A stretch of DNA of 64,000 nt, taken from the NCBI GenBank assembly GCA_900239685.1, contig OENT01000413.1, positions 56,908-120,907 of the forward strand. The letters are read 5' to 3'. Made by a program: the position numbers and the translations under genes. The stretch comes from Rotaria macrura. Taxonomy: Eukaryota; Rotifera; Eurotatoria; Philodinida; Philodinidae. Below are positions 13,060-25,011 of the stretch, piece after piece. The notes under the pieces were generated by a model. The model saw nothing but the letters and a program-made list of their open reading frames with translations. It did no database searches and was not told where the DNA came from. How positions within the stretch are numbered: the stretch's first letter is position 1; each line of letters starts with the position of its first letter.

Positions 13060-16000
13060 CTAAATCAAGAAATATATAATGAACTACTTTTTTGAGATAC
13101 GTTTAAAATAAATATTTGCTGTCGCAACTAGTAAAATAAGTTGCTTTCTAGTTGATTGTCAAGAAATTAGAAAAAGAGAAAGAACTGCATTGTTTTCTCT
13201 CAATAAAATCTCACTTTCTATTTTCTTTTTATCATCAGGAAAGCAAGTTTTCTTCAATGTTCTATTCATATATTTTTATTAAAGAGAAAAACAATATTCA
13301 TGTTAACATTTATTCTTACTTATTTTATGCACGTGTGAAAATACTTCCGATGATATTCACAACTATTTTGTTGATTCTTACTGTTTACCAGTGAATGATA
13401 AAGTATTGCATAGATAAATAATTTTAATAGTAAATCTATCATTATTCATAAGATGTAGACAACTTTGAAAGAAACGATCGGAGAATCAGAATAAACTAGA
13501 ATCTTCTTGTAGTATTGTTATTTAATTTTGTGTTTTTTCGAGAGTAGAAAAAAAATAAAAGAGAACAGGTTGAAATGACACAAGTCTTCAAATCAAATTT
13601 GTTCACAATAAATGATGTGGGCGTTTTTTCATGTCACCTATATTTCTAATTCAGTTTTCTTGATACGACATGCAGAAAATTTCATGGTTTTTAGTTCCTT
13701 ATATCAACTCAAGCATATTATTCGGAACAGTAGAAGCAAGATATATATATGTATTTGATGTTAGCAATAATTGAAATAAAAAACCAATCGCTTAGAACGC
13801 TCTTATAATGAGTTGAAGTGTTATCTCTACCACATAGATAGAAACTATTAAAAACTGATCCAATAGCTACTAGACATATTCATTCATACGAAAATAGATA
13901 AATTGATGATTAATCAAGAATTGTTTGAGACTAAAAAACTGAATAAACGAAAACTATTTCATCAGTCGCACCGAATGTATTCAAATGCGATTATATTGTC
14001 TTTCGATTATCTCATATAATAAACAGAATATAGGAGAACAATTTGATTCTTTGATGTAGGAAGAAAATTTATTTTACGGTTATTTAAATCGATATCAATA
14101 CGTCATGAAGAGTATTTGTTTATGTTCACAAGTAAAATCAAGATAAACAGTAATTAAAATTTCATTAGCTCATAAATATATATATAACTGCTTCATAAAT
14201 TTGATTCAGATTGATATTTGGAAATAACTTCCATGCGAACAGTTTCTAATTGATGGCACGATGTGGAGGCTCTTTATAGGAAGTTCTATTCACAATAGAT
14301 GCTAAAACTATCGTATTATAGACAGATGTCAGATCAATATTGAGAAATTTATGATTATACCTTGAAATTGTTAATATTTTATGTACTTTTAGAAGTGTTG
14401 AACTTACCCTTCATCATTTTGACCTACTTTTGGTGTTGAATGCTTCTATAGACATTTACTCGTCGTATACATTTCTAACTGCTTTCAGCCAAATTTTCAA
14501 ATATACACGTTACATTATTTTTTTTCTTTGAGGACAATCTCATAATCATGAATGCTGCTAAAACACATTCTGTTATTTCATAGCGTTAACTTTTCCTATG
14601 ATTATGATGTTACTCAATGTTAGTGTACATCTAATACTTGAGGAGTACTATCAGAAATAAATAAAAAATGTTCTTCTCGCTATAATATAGATCACAAGTT
14701 GATCAGGTGTTTTTTTGTACGTTGTCAATGTTTTAAACATACTTCTAAGTTTCTATTCAGTTTCAAGGTACATTTATTTTTCTTCTTCGAAAATTGGCAT
14801 TTTTTTTTCAAGGAGCAGTACACCTTTAAAAAAATATATCAATGAAATTCAAGAAAGTTAGATGGCATTAATCAGATTTCTAAAACTCAACTGCTACGTT
14901 ATATTCTATCGGGACAATATTTTTGATATCTTTTCAACAATGCTCAGTCATTGTTTGATATAATTTCAATCGACATGAATCGTATAGATCATATATTGAC
15001 AAAAACTAAACTTTTTAAACGATGCAAAATATCGCCAAAGTATTGAATTGATGATATTAAAGAAACAGTACACTTGTAAATAGCAATAGTTCACTATATT
15101 AATTAATGAAATAGACGTGTCGAATTTAACTAATGAAGAAAAGCAAACCAGTAGAGACAGACAATGTTTATTAATCGATTAATTACTATTAAAAAAAGAG
15201 AATGAAAACCCTTTATGTCAAAGAAAATGAAAAACAATTCACACATTCTATCACAAGAACACTTATCAAACTTGAGAACTTTTTTTCTTTTGAATATCCT
15301 TACAGTTGAAGTAAGAATCATAGTTGAAAACTTCATAATTAAAAATTAAGTTCATTTTTGCTATTTATAATAACATTCTAAATGTAGACATGTCTACATA
15401 CAAGTACAATAGCTGTTATATATTCTTCTTCTATTGAAGAAGATACTGTTTTCAATTATTCATTTTCTGTCCAAATACAGACATCGTCCGAGAAATATCA
15501 TTACTTAACGCTAATAGGAAGATTTTGATGTCAAGATGTTCTTTATTTTTTTATGAAGAATCATTTTAAAACATTAATTTTATTCGGAATGCATAAACAA
15601 ACTAAAAAAGACAATTTTAAACGTGTATTATTAATCAATGACGATATACTTCGCATTGGATTGCGATATAAACATCTTTCTACAGGCTCAAGTATTCTTA
15701 CTGAACAAAGTGATAATACTTATTGAAATAGCTACTGTGAACGTTAGTGTCAAATATGATAATCATCGGATAAAATTCTTTCATCGTAATTGACCAACTT
15801 CTTCGCATTTATAATTTTCTTTCATTTCAAGATGTTTCAAAATTGTTCTCATAGTAACAATATCTTTGAACATTATTTCGATATAACTTTTAAGGTGATC
15901 ATAACGAAGAAGTATGAAAGATTTTTCTTCGCTAATCTATTACTCTATTTCACTTGTTAACTCATTCTAAAAAGACTTGTCTCGTACCCTTTGTCTAACG

Positions 16001-16221
16001 TAATAACGATGTATATTGAATTACAGTTGATGATAACGATTTCCAGCATCGTTTTCTAGCTGTTTTCAAATGTATAAAGTGTTAAGACAATTACATCATA
16101 GATATTGAATTATATTCCATTACTAACGAATATCATAACAGAAGTTTTTTTTTTAAATAGAATAACAGCACATATATATATATTTAACAACTAGATATTT
16201 TGAAAACAACAATAATAATAT
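13060..16221. other. Gene-poor stretch
   Basis: About 3.2 kb upstream of the ankyrin gene and downstream of the canopy gene. Only short AT-rich frames occur (for example 13152-13394 and 15130-15336), without recognisable protein character. A missing 5' exon of the ankyrin gene could lie close to 13100; I could not place it. Confidence 0.5.
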
Positions 16222-17390
16222 CTATAAATCCATTTTTCCTGTATCGCCCTTTGCTCGTGCGGATATTATGTCTTCATTTGATGATGTATATACTTCTCGA
16301 AGACAAGATGAATCTCGATTTTTTAGAACACGATCTTCACAAAGAAATGTTTCAAGTGGAATTTCATTTCGCACTTTTTTATCAAAATACCATTGTTCAA
16401 TATTTTCCTCTTGTTCTTCAACCATTTCTTCACACTAGAATATACATATAATTGAAATAGAATATTAAAACATTCACAATTTAACGAACATATTTTTTTA
16501 ATTGAGTTATTTCAGCTGATGGTGCATCCCACATTGTATCAGGAACATCAAGAACAACTTTAACACCTTTATTTCTAGAAGAAGAAGTAATATCTTGTTT
16601 TTTTTTACCATGGAAAATCAATGAAAACAAAAATTTACCTTAAATTCCATAGAGTCTCCATTGTTTGTGAACGACCACGAGCATAGCGCAGTGAACCAGG
16701 GCGTTCAGCATGAACATTATATCGAAGGAATCGTTCACACACATTCTCAAGTGTTTCAATTAAACGTGTTTCGCTATAGAACACAAATGAAAACTTAATA
16801 TTCAATGCAACAAATTCTATTAAATTCAGTTACATACGAATCACTATATTTAGTTCTTTTTGCTTGCTTAGCATCAAGTGAATAACCTGTTTCGATAACA
16901 CTGGGACTATTATGTTCTTGAAAATTTTCAGTTAATTCTTGAGCCAATAATTTACATACTAAATTCAAAGAAATCAAAACTATGTATTATCTAACTAATA
17001 TATGTACATATCAAAATCAAGGAAGAAAATACTTGCTATCTACACATGTTGAATAGGAAAAACATCCAACTTGAATGTTATTTCTCAATACTGTAAGTGT
17101 CGTTTTTTTCGAAAATTATTCAAGAGGATATAGAAAAAGAATGTTAGGTTTTTATGTAGCTTTCATGTGATTTAGATTTAAGAAATTCAACACTTCAACT
17201 CAACTTGCATCACACATTGCCTTTTTAGAATGTACGATTTATACTAATCATCGTGTAATTCATTTTTAAAATCTGATAATTTAATCAATATTTTTAAAAT
17301 ACCTTCACATTTAGTTGGTAATCGATTAGGATCATCGGCAAAATTTATCGAGAATAAACATAAGTTAATAAGTATAAAATTTAAAAACAT
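16222..17390 (-). CDS. Canopy family ER protein (CNPY3/CNPY4-like)
   Basis: Minus-strand exons 17303-17390, 16838-16958, 16639-16773, 16490-16574 and 16222-16434 join in phase to 213 residues. A signal peptide (MFLNFILINLCLFSINFA) leads into a saposin-like domain with CEVCKLLAQEL. Characteristic canopy stretches follow: ETGYSLDAKQAKRTKYSDS, LIETLENVCERFL, NKGVKVVLDVP, a VEEQEENIEQWYF block and the late Cys pair in FLCEDRVLKNRDSSC. The spacing matches vertebrate CNPY3/4 closely. CNPY3 (PRAT4A) is an ER co-chaperone for Toll-like receptors; the role here is inferred from the family. The C-terminus is GKMDL, not a standard KDEL-type signal. The start follows a pyrimidine-rich AG (17406-17407) by 15 bases. 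It lies 156 bases behind the DoxX-like gene on the same strand. Confidence 0.9.
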
Positions 17391-17546
17391 GAGTTCTATT
17401 TTAATCTAAAATCATATAGAAAAGAAATCATTCGTTAGTTGTAAATAATAAAAATAATCATGGATTAGAAAAGATACTAAGATCAAAATTATGAAAATCA
17501 AATTTTGCAAAAAAAAACAAATTGTCAATAAATTCAGTCTTCATTT

Positions 17547-18001
17547 TTACGATCGTTTAGAATGTCGACTCGATTTTGTGTATTGATATGCCCACCATAT
17601 GAAAACAAATTGAAATGGTAGACGAGCCAATGGTATATATTTATGAGAATGATTACTCGTCCAATAATCTTGTGCCATTTGAATATTAGCTGGATCTTTA
17701 GAAAAATCAAAGATAAATCTACTAAAAGCACGGAAATTTATTTTCAAAAAACAAACTTACAAACAGCAATAAGTAATGCAATTGTAAGCCAAGCTCCTAA
17801 TACTCGTGTACGTTGAAAATAAATCATCAAACCACAAATAATCTCGCATACACCTGATAAGTAAACAAGTTCAAGATGATATGGTAAATAACGTGGCATA
17901 AGCTTCAGATAAAACTCCGGCGTTACAAAATGAAAAATGCCAGCAACAATATATAAAGTAGCCATTAAATACATAAAAAATGAACGAATGTATGATGCCA
18001 T
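17547..18001 (-). CDS. DoxX-like small membrane protein, 2 exons
   Basis: The first exon (from 18001 to about 17757-17761) encodes MASYIRSFFMYLMATLYIVA and three more hydrophobic stretches, with the DoxX-style 'AGIFHFVTPEFYLKLMP' start. The second exon (about 17721 to 17547) encodes DPANIQMAQDYW...ARLPFQFVFIWWAYQYT, a typical DoxX-type ending. About 139 residues with four predicted membrane spans. DoxX relatives are four-helix membrane proteins of poorly defined function in redox and respiratory physiology. The splice is odd: the best donor (GTAAGT, 17760) leaves the second exon one base out of frame. A GTTTGT donor at 17756 restores the frame but gives an intron of only 35-38 bases. Confidence 0.75.
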
Positions 18002-18024
18002 ATTCGATTATTTAGATATTATCT

Positions 18025-20737
18025 GAAGAAATGTTCAGTTTTTCATATATTAATCATGACTTCATGATAAAAAATAAATGTGAAAAACTTTAGAACATTA
18101 TATACATACTAGAAAATGCTGTTAAACAACGCTTCTGCGATGCCATTCGATTGACAAGAAAAATAAACTGACTGTGATTCTCTTGTTTAGAAAGATGTAT
18201 CGAGATCTACGGGTTTAAAAGGTTCAAATGTTCTTTTTAATAGAAATTTTTTACAAACATTAAGTAGCTTTTCAACCAAGAAAATATTCGTTTGATAAAT
18301 AGTAGAGATCAATAGAAAATTCTACAAAGATTTTTTCCACGTGGTCAACAGTTCGGTATTTTTCTTAGGCTTTGCAAATGTAGAAAAAATGTAATTCAGC
18401 AAGTCAATATCAAGAAGAACTTCTTATTTGATCCGTTTATTGTTAAAACTAGGAAGTCGACATTCGAAATATGAATTTAGTTTAGAGACAACATGATCTA
18501 TATCTGGTGAGATTTCAATAAAATGAGAGCAAAAACAAGAAGAAAACAAACCACTTCACCCTTTTATGTTGATTTTCTAGCACTTATATAATGGACATTG
18601 TCTTGTTGAAAGATCGTTTTGATATTGTGAAAGATTCTCTCTTGAGTTGTGTAGATACGTAAAGATGCGAACAACTTGTTCAAATAGCCTTGCTTTTTTC
18701 CATAGTTGTCTTCGAATTCTCTTTGAAACTATTGATTATTATCGCTTTATTAGACTTCTCGTTATCAGAAACACAAAAACTATTCTAAGATTCGACACTG
18801 AATATTTTAATAATTATCACATTTTTATTATACAAGTAACAATACAGTAGATAACAATATTTCTTCATTTAAAGCAACTACTCTAAATATATAATTACTC
18901 TATGACCATTGTTCTTTGTATTAAATCTATCGGATCACTATCAATTTCAATTCTTTGAAACTGATGATTTTTATGTGGCGAATGTTTTTTTTCTTGTCGA
19001 TTCCGTCTGATCAAAGCTCTATTTATAATATACAACGCACGAGTACTTCTCAATAAACTTCATCTAACCGAAAAGCAGAATGAATGAAAGTTTATTACTG
19101 ACATTTACAGCCTGGTCCTATTCCTTCGAATCATAAGTTCTTCTGAAAGTCAGCATTCATCATGTACGATACAACTGAGCATTGAGCAGATATAATGAAT
19201 AACTCATACAATCAGTTCTATTATCATTGAAATAATCTCTGTGATACAATATGTTTCCTATAGTAATTTAACATTCAATTCTTTTGCATATACTAAAAAA
19301 AAACTCAAATGATGAAAGAATCTTTCATATTTACAATCATAGTAATAAACATGTCATTTAATGTTGCCGTTTATTTCTTAAGAACTACAATAATCATCAT
19401 GTCTCGATGCGAACTTGTTGTTAACTAACACTCACATGTTTTTCAAGATGTCATTAACAGTATTTTGATAAAGCTCTTGAAAATGCAAACAAAACCAATA
19501 GCCACGAATCTTCGTATGCGTGCTACTGATATGTGTAAGCGACAGTGATTATAGACCAACCAACTACTATCAAGAACCCTATGACTCAGCAATTAAAATA
19601 GAATGAGTGGAGTGGACATAAGGTGCACAAATAACAGATATTAACTGTTGACCAGAAGAGGGCGTTGTATGAATGAACTTAAAAATAGATCAACATCATA
19701 TATGTCCGAATTTGATTAACAAGATGCTATATCGGATCTCGATCCTTGTTACAAAAAATTCAATTTATCAATTTTTGATAAATTAATTTATTGAAAATCA
19801 TCGAACAAAACAAATTCATCCTTCTGGCGATAGTAGCGTTTCTCGAGAATAATGTGTAATAAAAACAAAATTTCAAATTCAACCATCATAATAAATTCTA
19901 TAGAGTTAGTGAGAGCTTAACTTTCAGGCTAAATGTGACTTATGATCAAGTATGACTTTTTTTATGTAGCTTATTTCCTGATCATTCATTCAGAGAGTAA
20001 AATAGCGCCTCTTCTTTTTATTTTCCCAATACCAATAATAGACGTGTTAGGATGTACATCTAACACTATTCAATTGCTTTTCTACTGAGATTCTGATAAA
20101 AAATCTCCGCAAGATTTTTGGCTGTGACACAGAATATGTGTACATTTGTAAATCGACACGTGTTGATTTGACTTTGAAAAGAATGCAAGATAATTCAATA
20201 AAAAATCGATTGACATATGAATAGATCGATCCAACAAAACTCATAGTACACTTCCATTGAACTATCGATAGTTTCAAGTTACTTCACCTATATTTAGAAA
20301 AGACAAGTCTAAAAGATCTTCATATTAAAGTGCAGCGGAAATGAAACTGACATTTTCAACAATTCTCATTACTGAACTATTCGTGTGTTTTCTGTCATCT
20401 AAATAAGGAACAAAACTACGGAGAAACCATTGAGGCTTTTGTTCATCAAACAAAAGCAGTGTTTCTTTTCTCATATGGATCATACGCCACTTATAGTATC
20501 GAAGTTTTTTCTACACGATTTCAAGGTTTCGATTGAATTTTATCGAGTTTCATTAAAATAATATTAGCATGGTTGTTTGTTTTTTTTTCTGTATTTTAAT
20601 AGATCAGATATTAACAACAAGAAAAGAGGAAAAGATCACAAAAAAAATTTATTGTCTCACACGCACTCAAGCACACACACACACACACACACATATAGAT
20701 AACAAACAGTTTCTACATTTGACCTTCGCTTTTGTTT
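18025..20737. other. Gene-poor stretch
   Basis: About 2.7 kb upstream of the DoxX-like gene and downstream of the BRCT gene, with only short frames. A CA-dinucleotide run lies at 20672-20693. The proximal part presumably carries the promoter of the DoxX-canopy pair. Confidence 0.5.
20672..20693. repeat. (CA)11 microsatellite
   Basis: An uninterrupted run of eleven CA dinucleotides about 45 bases past the stop codon of the BRCT gene, probably in or near its 3' untranslated region. Confidence 0.95.
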
Positions 20738-21652
20738 TCATAATGAATATTTGTCAATATCCTGTATTTCGAATTTAATAATTGATTTAAGTAAAAAATC
20801 ACTTATGACATATTTAATATTCGAGACTTTTGTTGGAAGGTATTTTTCTTTGATTTTGCTTATGTTTTTTTCATTGGTATCACACAAAACAATTAATATG
20901 TCGATAGACGCATCGTTATCATATAATTTAGCACCGGATAGCTCAATTAATTCAATTAATTCATTTCGATTAATCGAACCTTGACATTGGCGACATTCGA
21001 TAGCAAAGCCGTAAATTAATTTTGAAGTCGGATTATTGAATAAACACTTTGTATTTGCGTCCAAGTTCTGTATGGATAAACGTAATGTTGTATGAGAATC
21101 ACTTACGATTTCATATGGATGTTCATCAATGAATTCATTTAAACGCATGCATTCACTTATCCAACGTGACGATATTATAAATATATTACGACGTGCAGCT
21201 GCTTGAACAATTTTTTTCGTTATTGTACAATGAAATTGATGTTCACTATCATCAATAAGTAAATGTGACGTAGCATTATTAACATTCAAGTTTGTTGCTA
21301 GTTGAACTAGAGGAAATTGACGAATAAATTTTATGACATCGTTCTAGAAAATAAATTAGAGATTCAAATATTTATTTATTCGTTCATTCTCTTTGATATT
21401 ATCGTTCGTTAAAAACAATGTTTTTACCCATTGATGATCGAGAAGAGCTGTCGTGGAAATGACAATCTGAATATTAAAAAAACAGGGGAATATTTGATTG
21501 TTCGTTTAGTATTTCTTGTTTTCTATTACTTTGTTGGCAGGAATTATTGAAAGAGCAATTGATTCAGATAGCAATATTTCAGTTTCATGTTTACGTTTTT
21601 TAAGTAACGGTACAAGCGGAGTTGAATGCGATGAAGTTTCAGTATTATTATG
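20738..21652 (-). CDS. Tandem-BRCT protein, BRCA1/BARD1-like C-terminus (5' end unresolved)
   Basis: Minus-strand exons 21530-21652, 21428-21466 and 20738-21343 join in phase to about 255 residues. A basic linker (VPLLKKRKHE) is followed by a first BRCT repeat (VIVISTTALL; ATSHLLIDD; KIVQAAARRNIFIISSRWISEC). The hallmark Trp is in SSRWISEC. A second repeat follows (LIYGFAIECRQ; ELIELIELSGAKL; IKYVISDFLLKSI). The linker between the repeats and the ending match the tandem BRCT arrangement of BRCA1 and BARD1, which bind phosphopeptides in DNA-damage repair. In the first repeat the Ser of the BRCA1 phosphate pocket seems kept (VIST), with Thr where BRCA1 has Gly, and a Lys lies at the expected place. 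No RING or ankyrin region was found upstream within the window. A first exon ending at about 21691 (MIHTRHL) is possible but weak, so the model is partial. Confidence 0.75.
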
Positions 21653-22675
21653 CTAGAAGGAAATGAAACAAAAACGAAACACAACTTAACTAAATGTCGA
21701 GTATGAATCATCGAGATGTCTATCTAATGCATCAGAATGCATTACTACCAAGATAAAGCTGATAGCCTATTAGTTATCCTTCATATACTGACGATTGGAA
21801 CTAATTCATGTGTCGAAGATAATCGGTTCCATTCCATTACTACTTCGATGATTTTTCGAGTCATACTTGAGTAGTTACCAGAAAGTATCAAGCAAAAGAA
21901 AATATGATGAGCAAAACTTTTGTTGTTAGAGCCATCAATTGAGTCATAGGATAGATTAAAATTTTCAAAAAAGCAAAGCAAAATAATTTTTTCCATGAGA
22001 TATTCAACTGCTAGCATGTAGCTGCTTGTAAATAATGGGGCATGATCATCGACTTCATCTCAGATTTCAACACGTTGATAAAGAAATATTTTTCTTTTTG
22101 ATTACAACCTTGAGAATATTCGACAATCGATAATCAAATTAAAATTTATGTTTTTAGTTGTATCGATAAAGTGGACCGAACATTTACTATGGCAGTTCAG
22201 AAAGCGCATCGATATGAACACTATCATTCGTTTATTAATCCCATTGATATCTTACTATAGGTTAAATTTCATTTCAAATATCGAGTGACTGCTTTGTTCG
22301 TATCTTGAGCTGCTGCTTGATTTCATTGGTTAGAAATTATAACAACAAAAGACTTTTGAAAAATTTGTATCCAAAATTAGATACACCCTTAAACAAGTAC
22401 TGACAAAAAATATATTGTTTCATATTGTTAATCTAGACAGATTCTACTGAGAGCCCCTATCTCTCTCTCTCTCTCTCTCTTTAAATATTTAATAAAACTA
22501 ACAGCAGTTTTCAATAGGTTTGACTGAGAATGTGTGTGGTGTGATCATGAAAAATATTATTTCAATTTCAAATTTTTTGTTGTTACATCGAACAGTTTTG
22601 ATTAATGACTTACATTCACGTCCATTTGTTGAGCATTGTCGACTTCTATTTATGAAAAGATCCATATAGAAATAG
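21653..22675. other. Unassigned region, CT microsatellite
   Basis: About 1 kb between the BRCT exons and the zinc-module genes. It may hold a missing 5' exon of the BRCT gene and the 3' end of the upstream gene. A pure (CT)10 run lies at 22461-22480. A minus-strand frame at 21781-22017 has no recognisable character. Confidence 0.5.
22461..22480. repeat. (CT)10 microsatellite
   Basis: Ten uninterrupted CT dinucleotides in the spacer between the BRCT gene and the small zinc-module gene. Confidence 0.95.
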
Positions 22676-22971
22676 TCAGACAAAAGAAACACGACTCTTT
22701 TTACTTGGCGGAACATCGGTCTTTTCTTCTCTTGTAATTGATTGATCGGGTTTTTCTACATCGACTCCATGTCTAGAATTGTCATGGGCAACGCCACTTA
22801 TTGTGAAACAAGAAAAATTTTGATTTACCGTTTACAGAAAACTTGTGATTTTCGTGGCACTTGTCTAGTACATGTAGGGATAGCACAAAAAAAACGTGTT
22901 TTTCCTGCTGCATCCCGAAATGGTCGGCTTGTTTGTGGAATTTCGTTGACCTGTTTATTAGCAGCAAACAT
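22676..22971 (-). CDS. Small protein with one CCCH zinc-type module, 2 exons
   Basis: Minus-strand exons 22829-22971 and 22676-22772 (56-base intron) give 79 residues. The centre is a module with Cys/His spacing C-x4-C-x11-C-x2-H (FFCAIPTC, then QVFCKRH). It is preceded by an Arg/Phe-rich lead (RPFRDAAGKTR) and followed by a charged tail (SKKSRVSFV). The intron cuts the codon just before the His in phase 2, exactly as in both modules of the neighbouring gene. The ATG lies only 21 bases after the stop codon of that gene and one base after an AG acceptor-like site. It is therefore either the second cistron of an operon or an alternative 3' part of the neighbour. Zinc binding is inferred from the residues; the family is not recognised. 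Confidence 0.65.
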
Positions 22972-22992
22972 GCTTTAGAATGAAAAGAAACT
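22972..22992 (-). promoter_or_regulatory. 21-bp intercistronic gap with candidate splice acceptor
   Basis: Between the TAA of the upstream zinc-module gene (22993-22995) and the ATG of the small one lie 21 bases. They read AGTTTCTTTTCATTCTAAAGC on the minus strand: a pyrimidine-rich stretch and an AG just before the start. This is what a trans-splice acceptor in a tight operon would look like; the interpretation is inference. Confidence 0.4.
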
Positions 22993-24823
22993 TTAATCAT
23001 CTTCTACTTTTTCTGGTGATTCATATTCTTCAGAATGATTTCCATTTGTACCATTTTGATTCGTTGGCGTCGATGTCGTTGTTGTGAATGTTGAACAAAA
23101 AGCATTTTTCATGTCATCAGTAAATGTAGGAACTGAATGGCGTTTATGAGTTTTTTTCTTTGGCTTTCCTTCTCCGATTATGCCTCCATGTCTAAGTAAA
23201 TAAATTGTCCATACATATACATTGATTGTAATTATCGATAAATTTAATATTTCAAAGAAATTATTATAATTACGTTCGACAATAAAGATCCGCTTGTCGC
23301 TTCAGCATATTTGTACATGATGCGTTCATGCAAAGATATCGACGACGTCCTGAACAATCGCGAAAACTACGTGTACCTGTTTCTTCATCAGTATGAATAT
23401 CTCGATTAGCCTGAATCATCGTAGAAATAGAATTTTTTTCACGAGAACGAATAAACGAACCTTGGCTCTTTGTCTAGACGAAAGGGCCACTGAAGTATTT
23501 AGATCACTACTAATATCATGTTGATCATCTTCGATAGTTGAATCTAAATAAAGAATACATTGTACAATTAATAGTGATAATTTTACTTGACGAAATCTTG
23601 AAATTAATGTCAGTTTTTCTTAGTTAAAAATTATTCGGAAAGAATATATTTTCTTCTGCGTGTGTTTTTAACTCTATGTGATATCGTGTATGAATTGTTT
23701 ACAACAAAGAACCGAAAAATACTATGGAAAACATAGAATCACATAGACTTCGTTCTTTTTACATGAATTAACTTAAATCAAGGTAACCATCAGTAGAGAT
23801 TGCTATTGGTGATAGTTATCAGATTGATCGTCACTTATATTCTTCAACAAAAGGATCATTTTGAAGAATATGTCAATTCCACAGATCTCTAGTGTGAGCT
23901 CATGAATATGAAATGAATATTTTTGTGTAAAATATACTAGATATCAAGTTTCTATCAGTCAATTGAAATCATTAACTAGACTTCGATTTAATCCAAAGAA
24001 TTATTGAAATAGATGATATATTCAATAGAATATTTTTTTAAACTATTATAGACATTAATCAGTAATTCATCATATAAAAACTAAGTTTTCATTCATATTA
24101 AGTTCATTCGATCGTTTCCATATAGTAGTGTGGTTCAATAGAATAACTTTTACATACCCACAATTTCATTGTCATTTTCATTTTCGGTTTCATTTTCGTT
24201 TCTATTTTCGTTTCCATTATCGTTTCCATTTTCGTTTCCATTTTCGATTCCATTTTCGATTCCAGTTGCAATTTCGTTTCCATTTTCATCTGCACTTTCG
24301 TTTCCATCACCATTTTCATTCTGCTGATCTTCATTAGTAGATTCAACACTTGTACTCGGTTGTGTCTACAAGATTAATTTCTAAAGATTAAAACAGTATA
24401 TAACGAAACTCTTACTATTGGTGCTGTTGGTTCATCAATTATTTCACTTGTATCATTTAGACCATCTTCATCGACTAAATTTAAAATCAAAACAAATGAC
24501 TTAATCGAAGACTCATAGAATTCATTATATATATACCACAATCGGACTGTGTTGATGTATCACCAATATCTCCATTTTCTACGCTTGTTTGAGAATGACT
24601 AATCGTGAGCAAAAAAACAAACGAAGAAAATGAATCGATTTTTTTCCATGTTCAAAACGTACGCTCGACAAAAGAGATCAGCTTCGCGAGTTACACGTGC
24701 TTCGCAATCTGGTTTTGAGCATACATAATAACGACGAGCAGCTCGACTATTTGATCGCACTAAAAAATATCGTCGACCTGTGCTTTTCGATGTGATTATT
24801 GTACGTTTAATAGATGGCCTCAT
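22993..24823 (-). CDS. Protein with two CCCH zinc-type modules and acidic Asn/Glu-rich linker, 7 exons
   Basis: Minus-strand exons 24663-24823, 24537-24598, 24416-24474, 24158-24365, 23461-23543, 23274-23410 and 22993-23191 join in phase to 302 residues. Module 1 (residues 32-56) reads RYYVCSKPDCEARV...DLFCRAH and module 2 (near 212-236) RYLCMNASC...DLYCRTH. Both have spacing C-x4-C-x11-C-x2-H. Each is interrupted by a phase-2 intron at the same codon, so they arose by exon-pair duplication. Between them is an acidic, Gly/Asn/Glu repeat linker. The tail is Lys-rich and then Ser/Thr/Asn-rich. The module faintly recalls FLYWCH-type fingers but has a different ending (CxxH). Nucleic-acid binding is a guess from the basic residues. 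The ATG directly follows an AG acceptor-like site, and 188 bases separate it from the divergent gene at 25012. Confidence 0.75.
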
Positions 24824-25011
24824 CTACAACATAAAAGATTTTCCATCATAACAGCGGTGTTTTTCTTTTTGTTGCTTCTCTTTCGTTTCGTTTTACTTGC
24901 TTCTTCAGTACGTATAAAGCCGACAAGCTGTGTGTCATTATACACTCAATTGCACACACTTTTTAAAGAAACTACATCAGAAGAGTAAAAACGAAAATTT
25001 GTATCAAAGCA

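Noticed and set aside
24128-24337. Plus-strand FHFRFHFRF-like frame
   Set aside because: Complement of the GNEN-coding linker of the minus-strand gene, whose exons join in phase.
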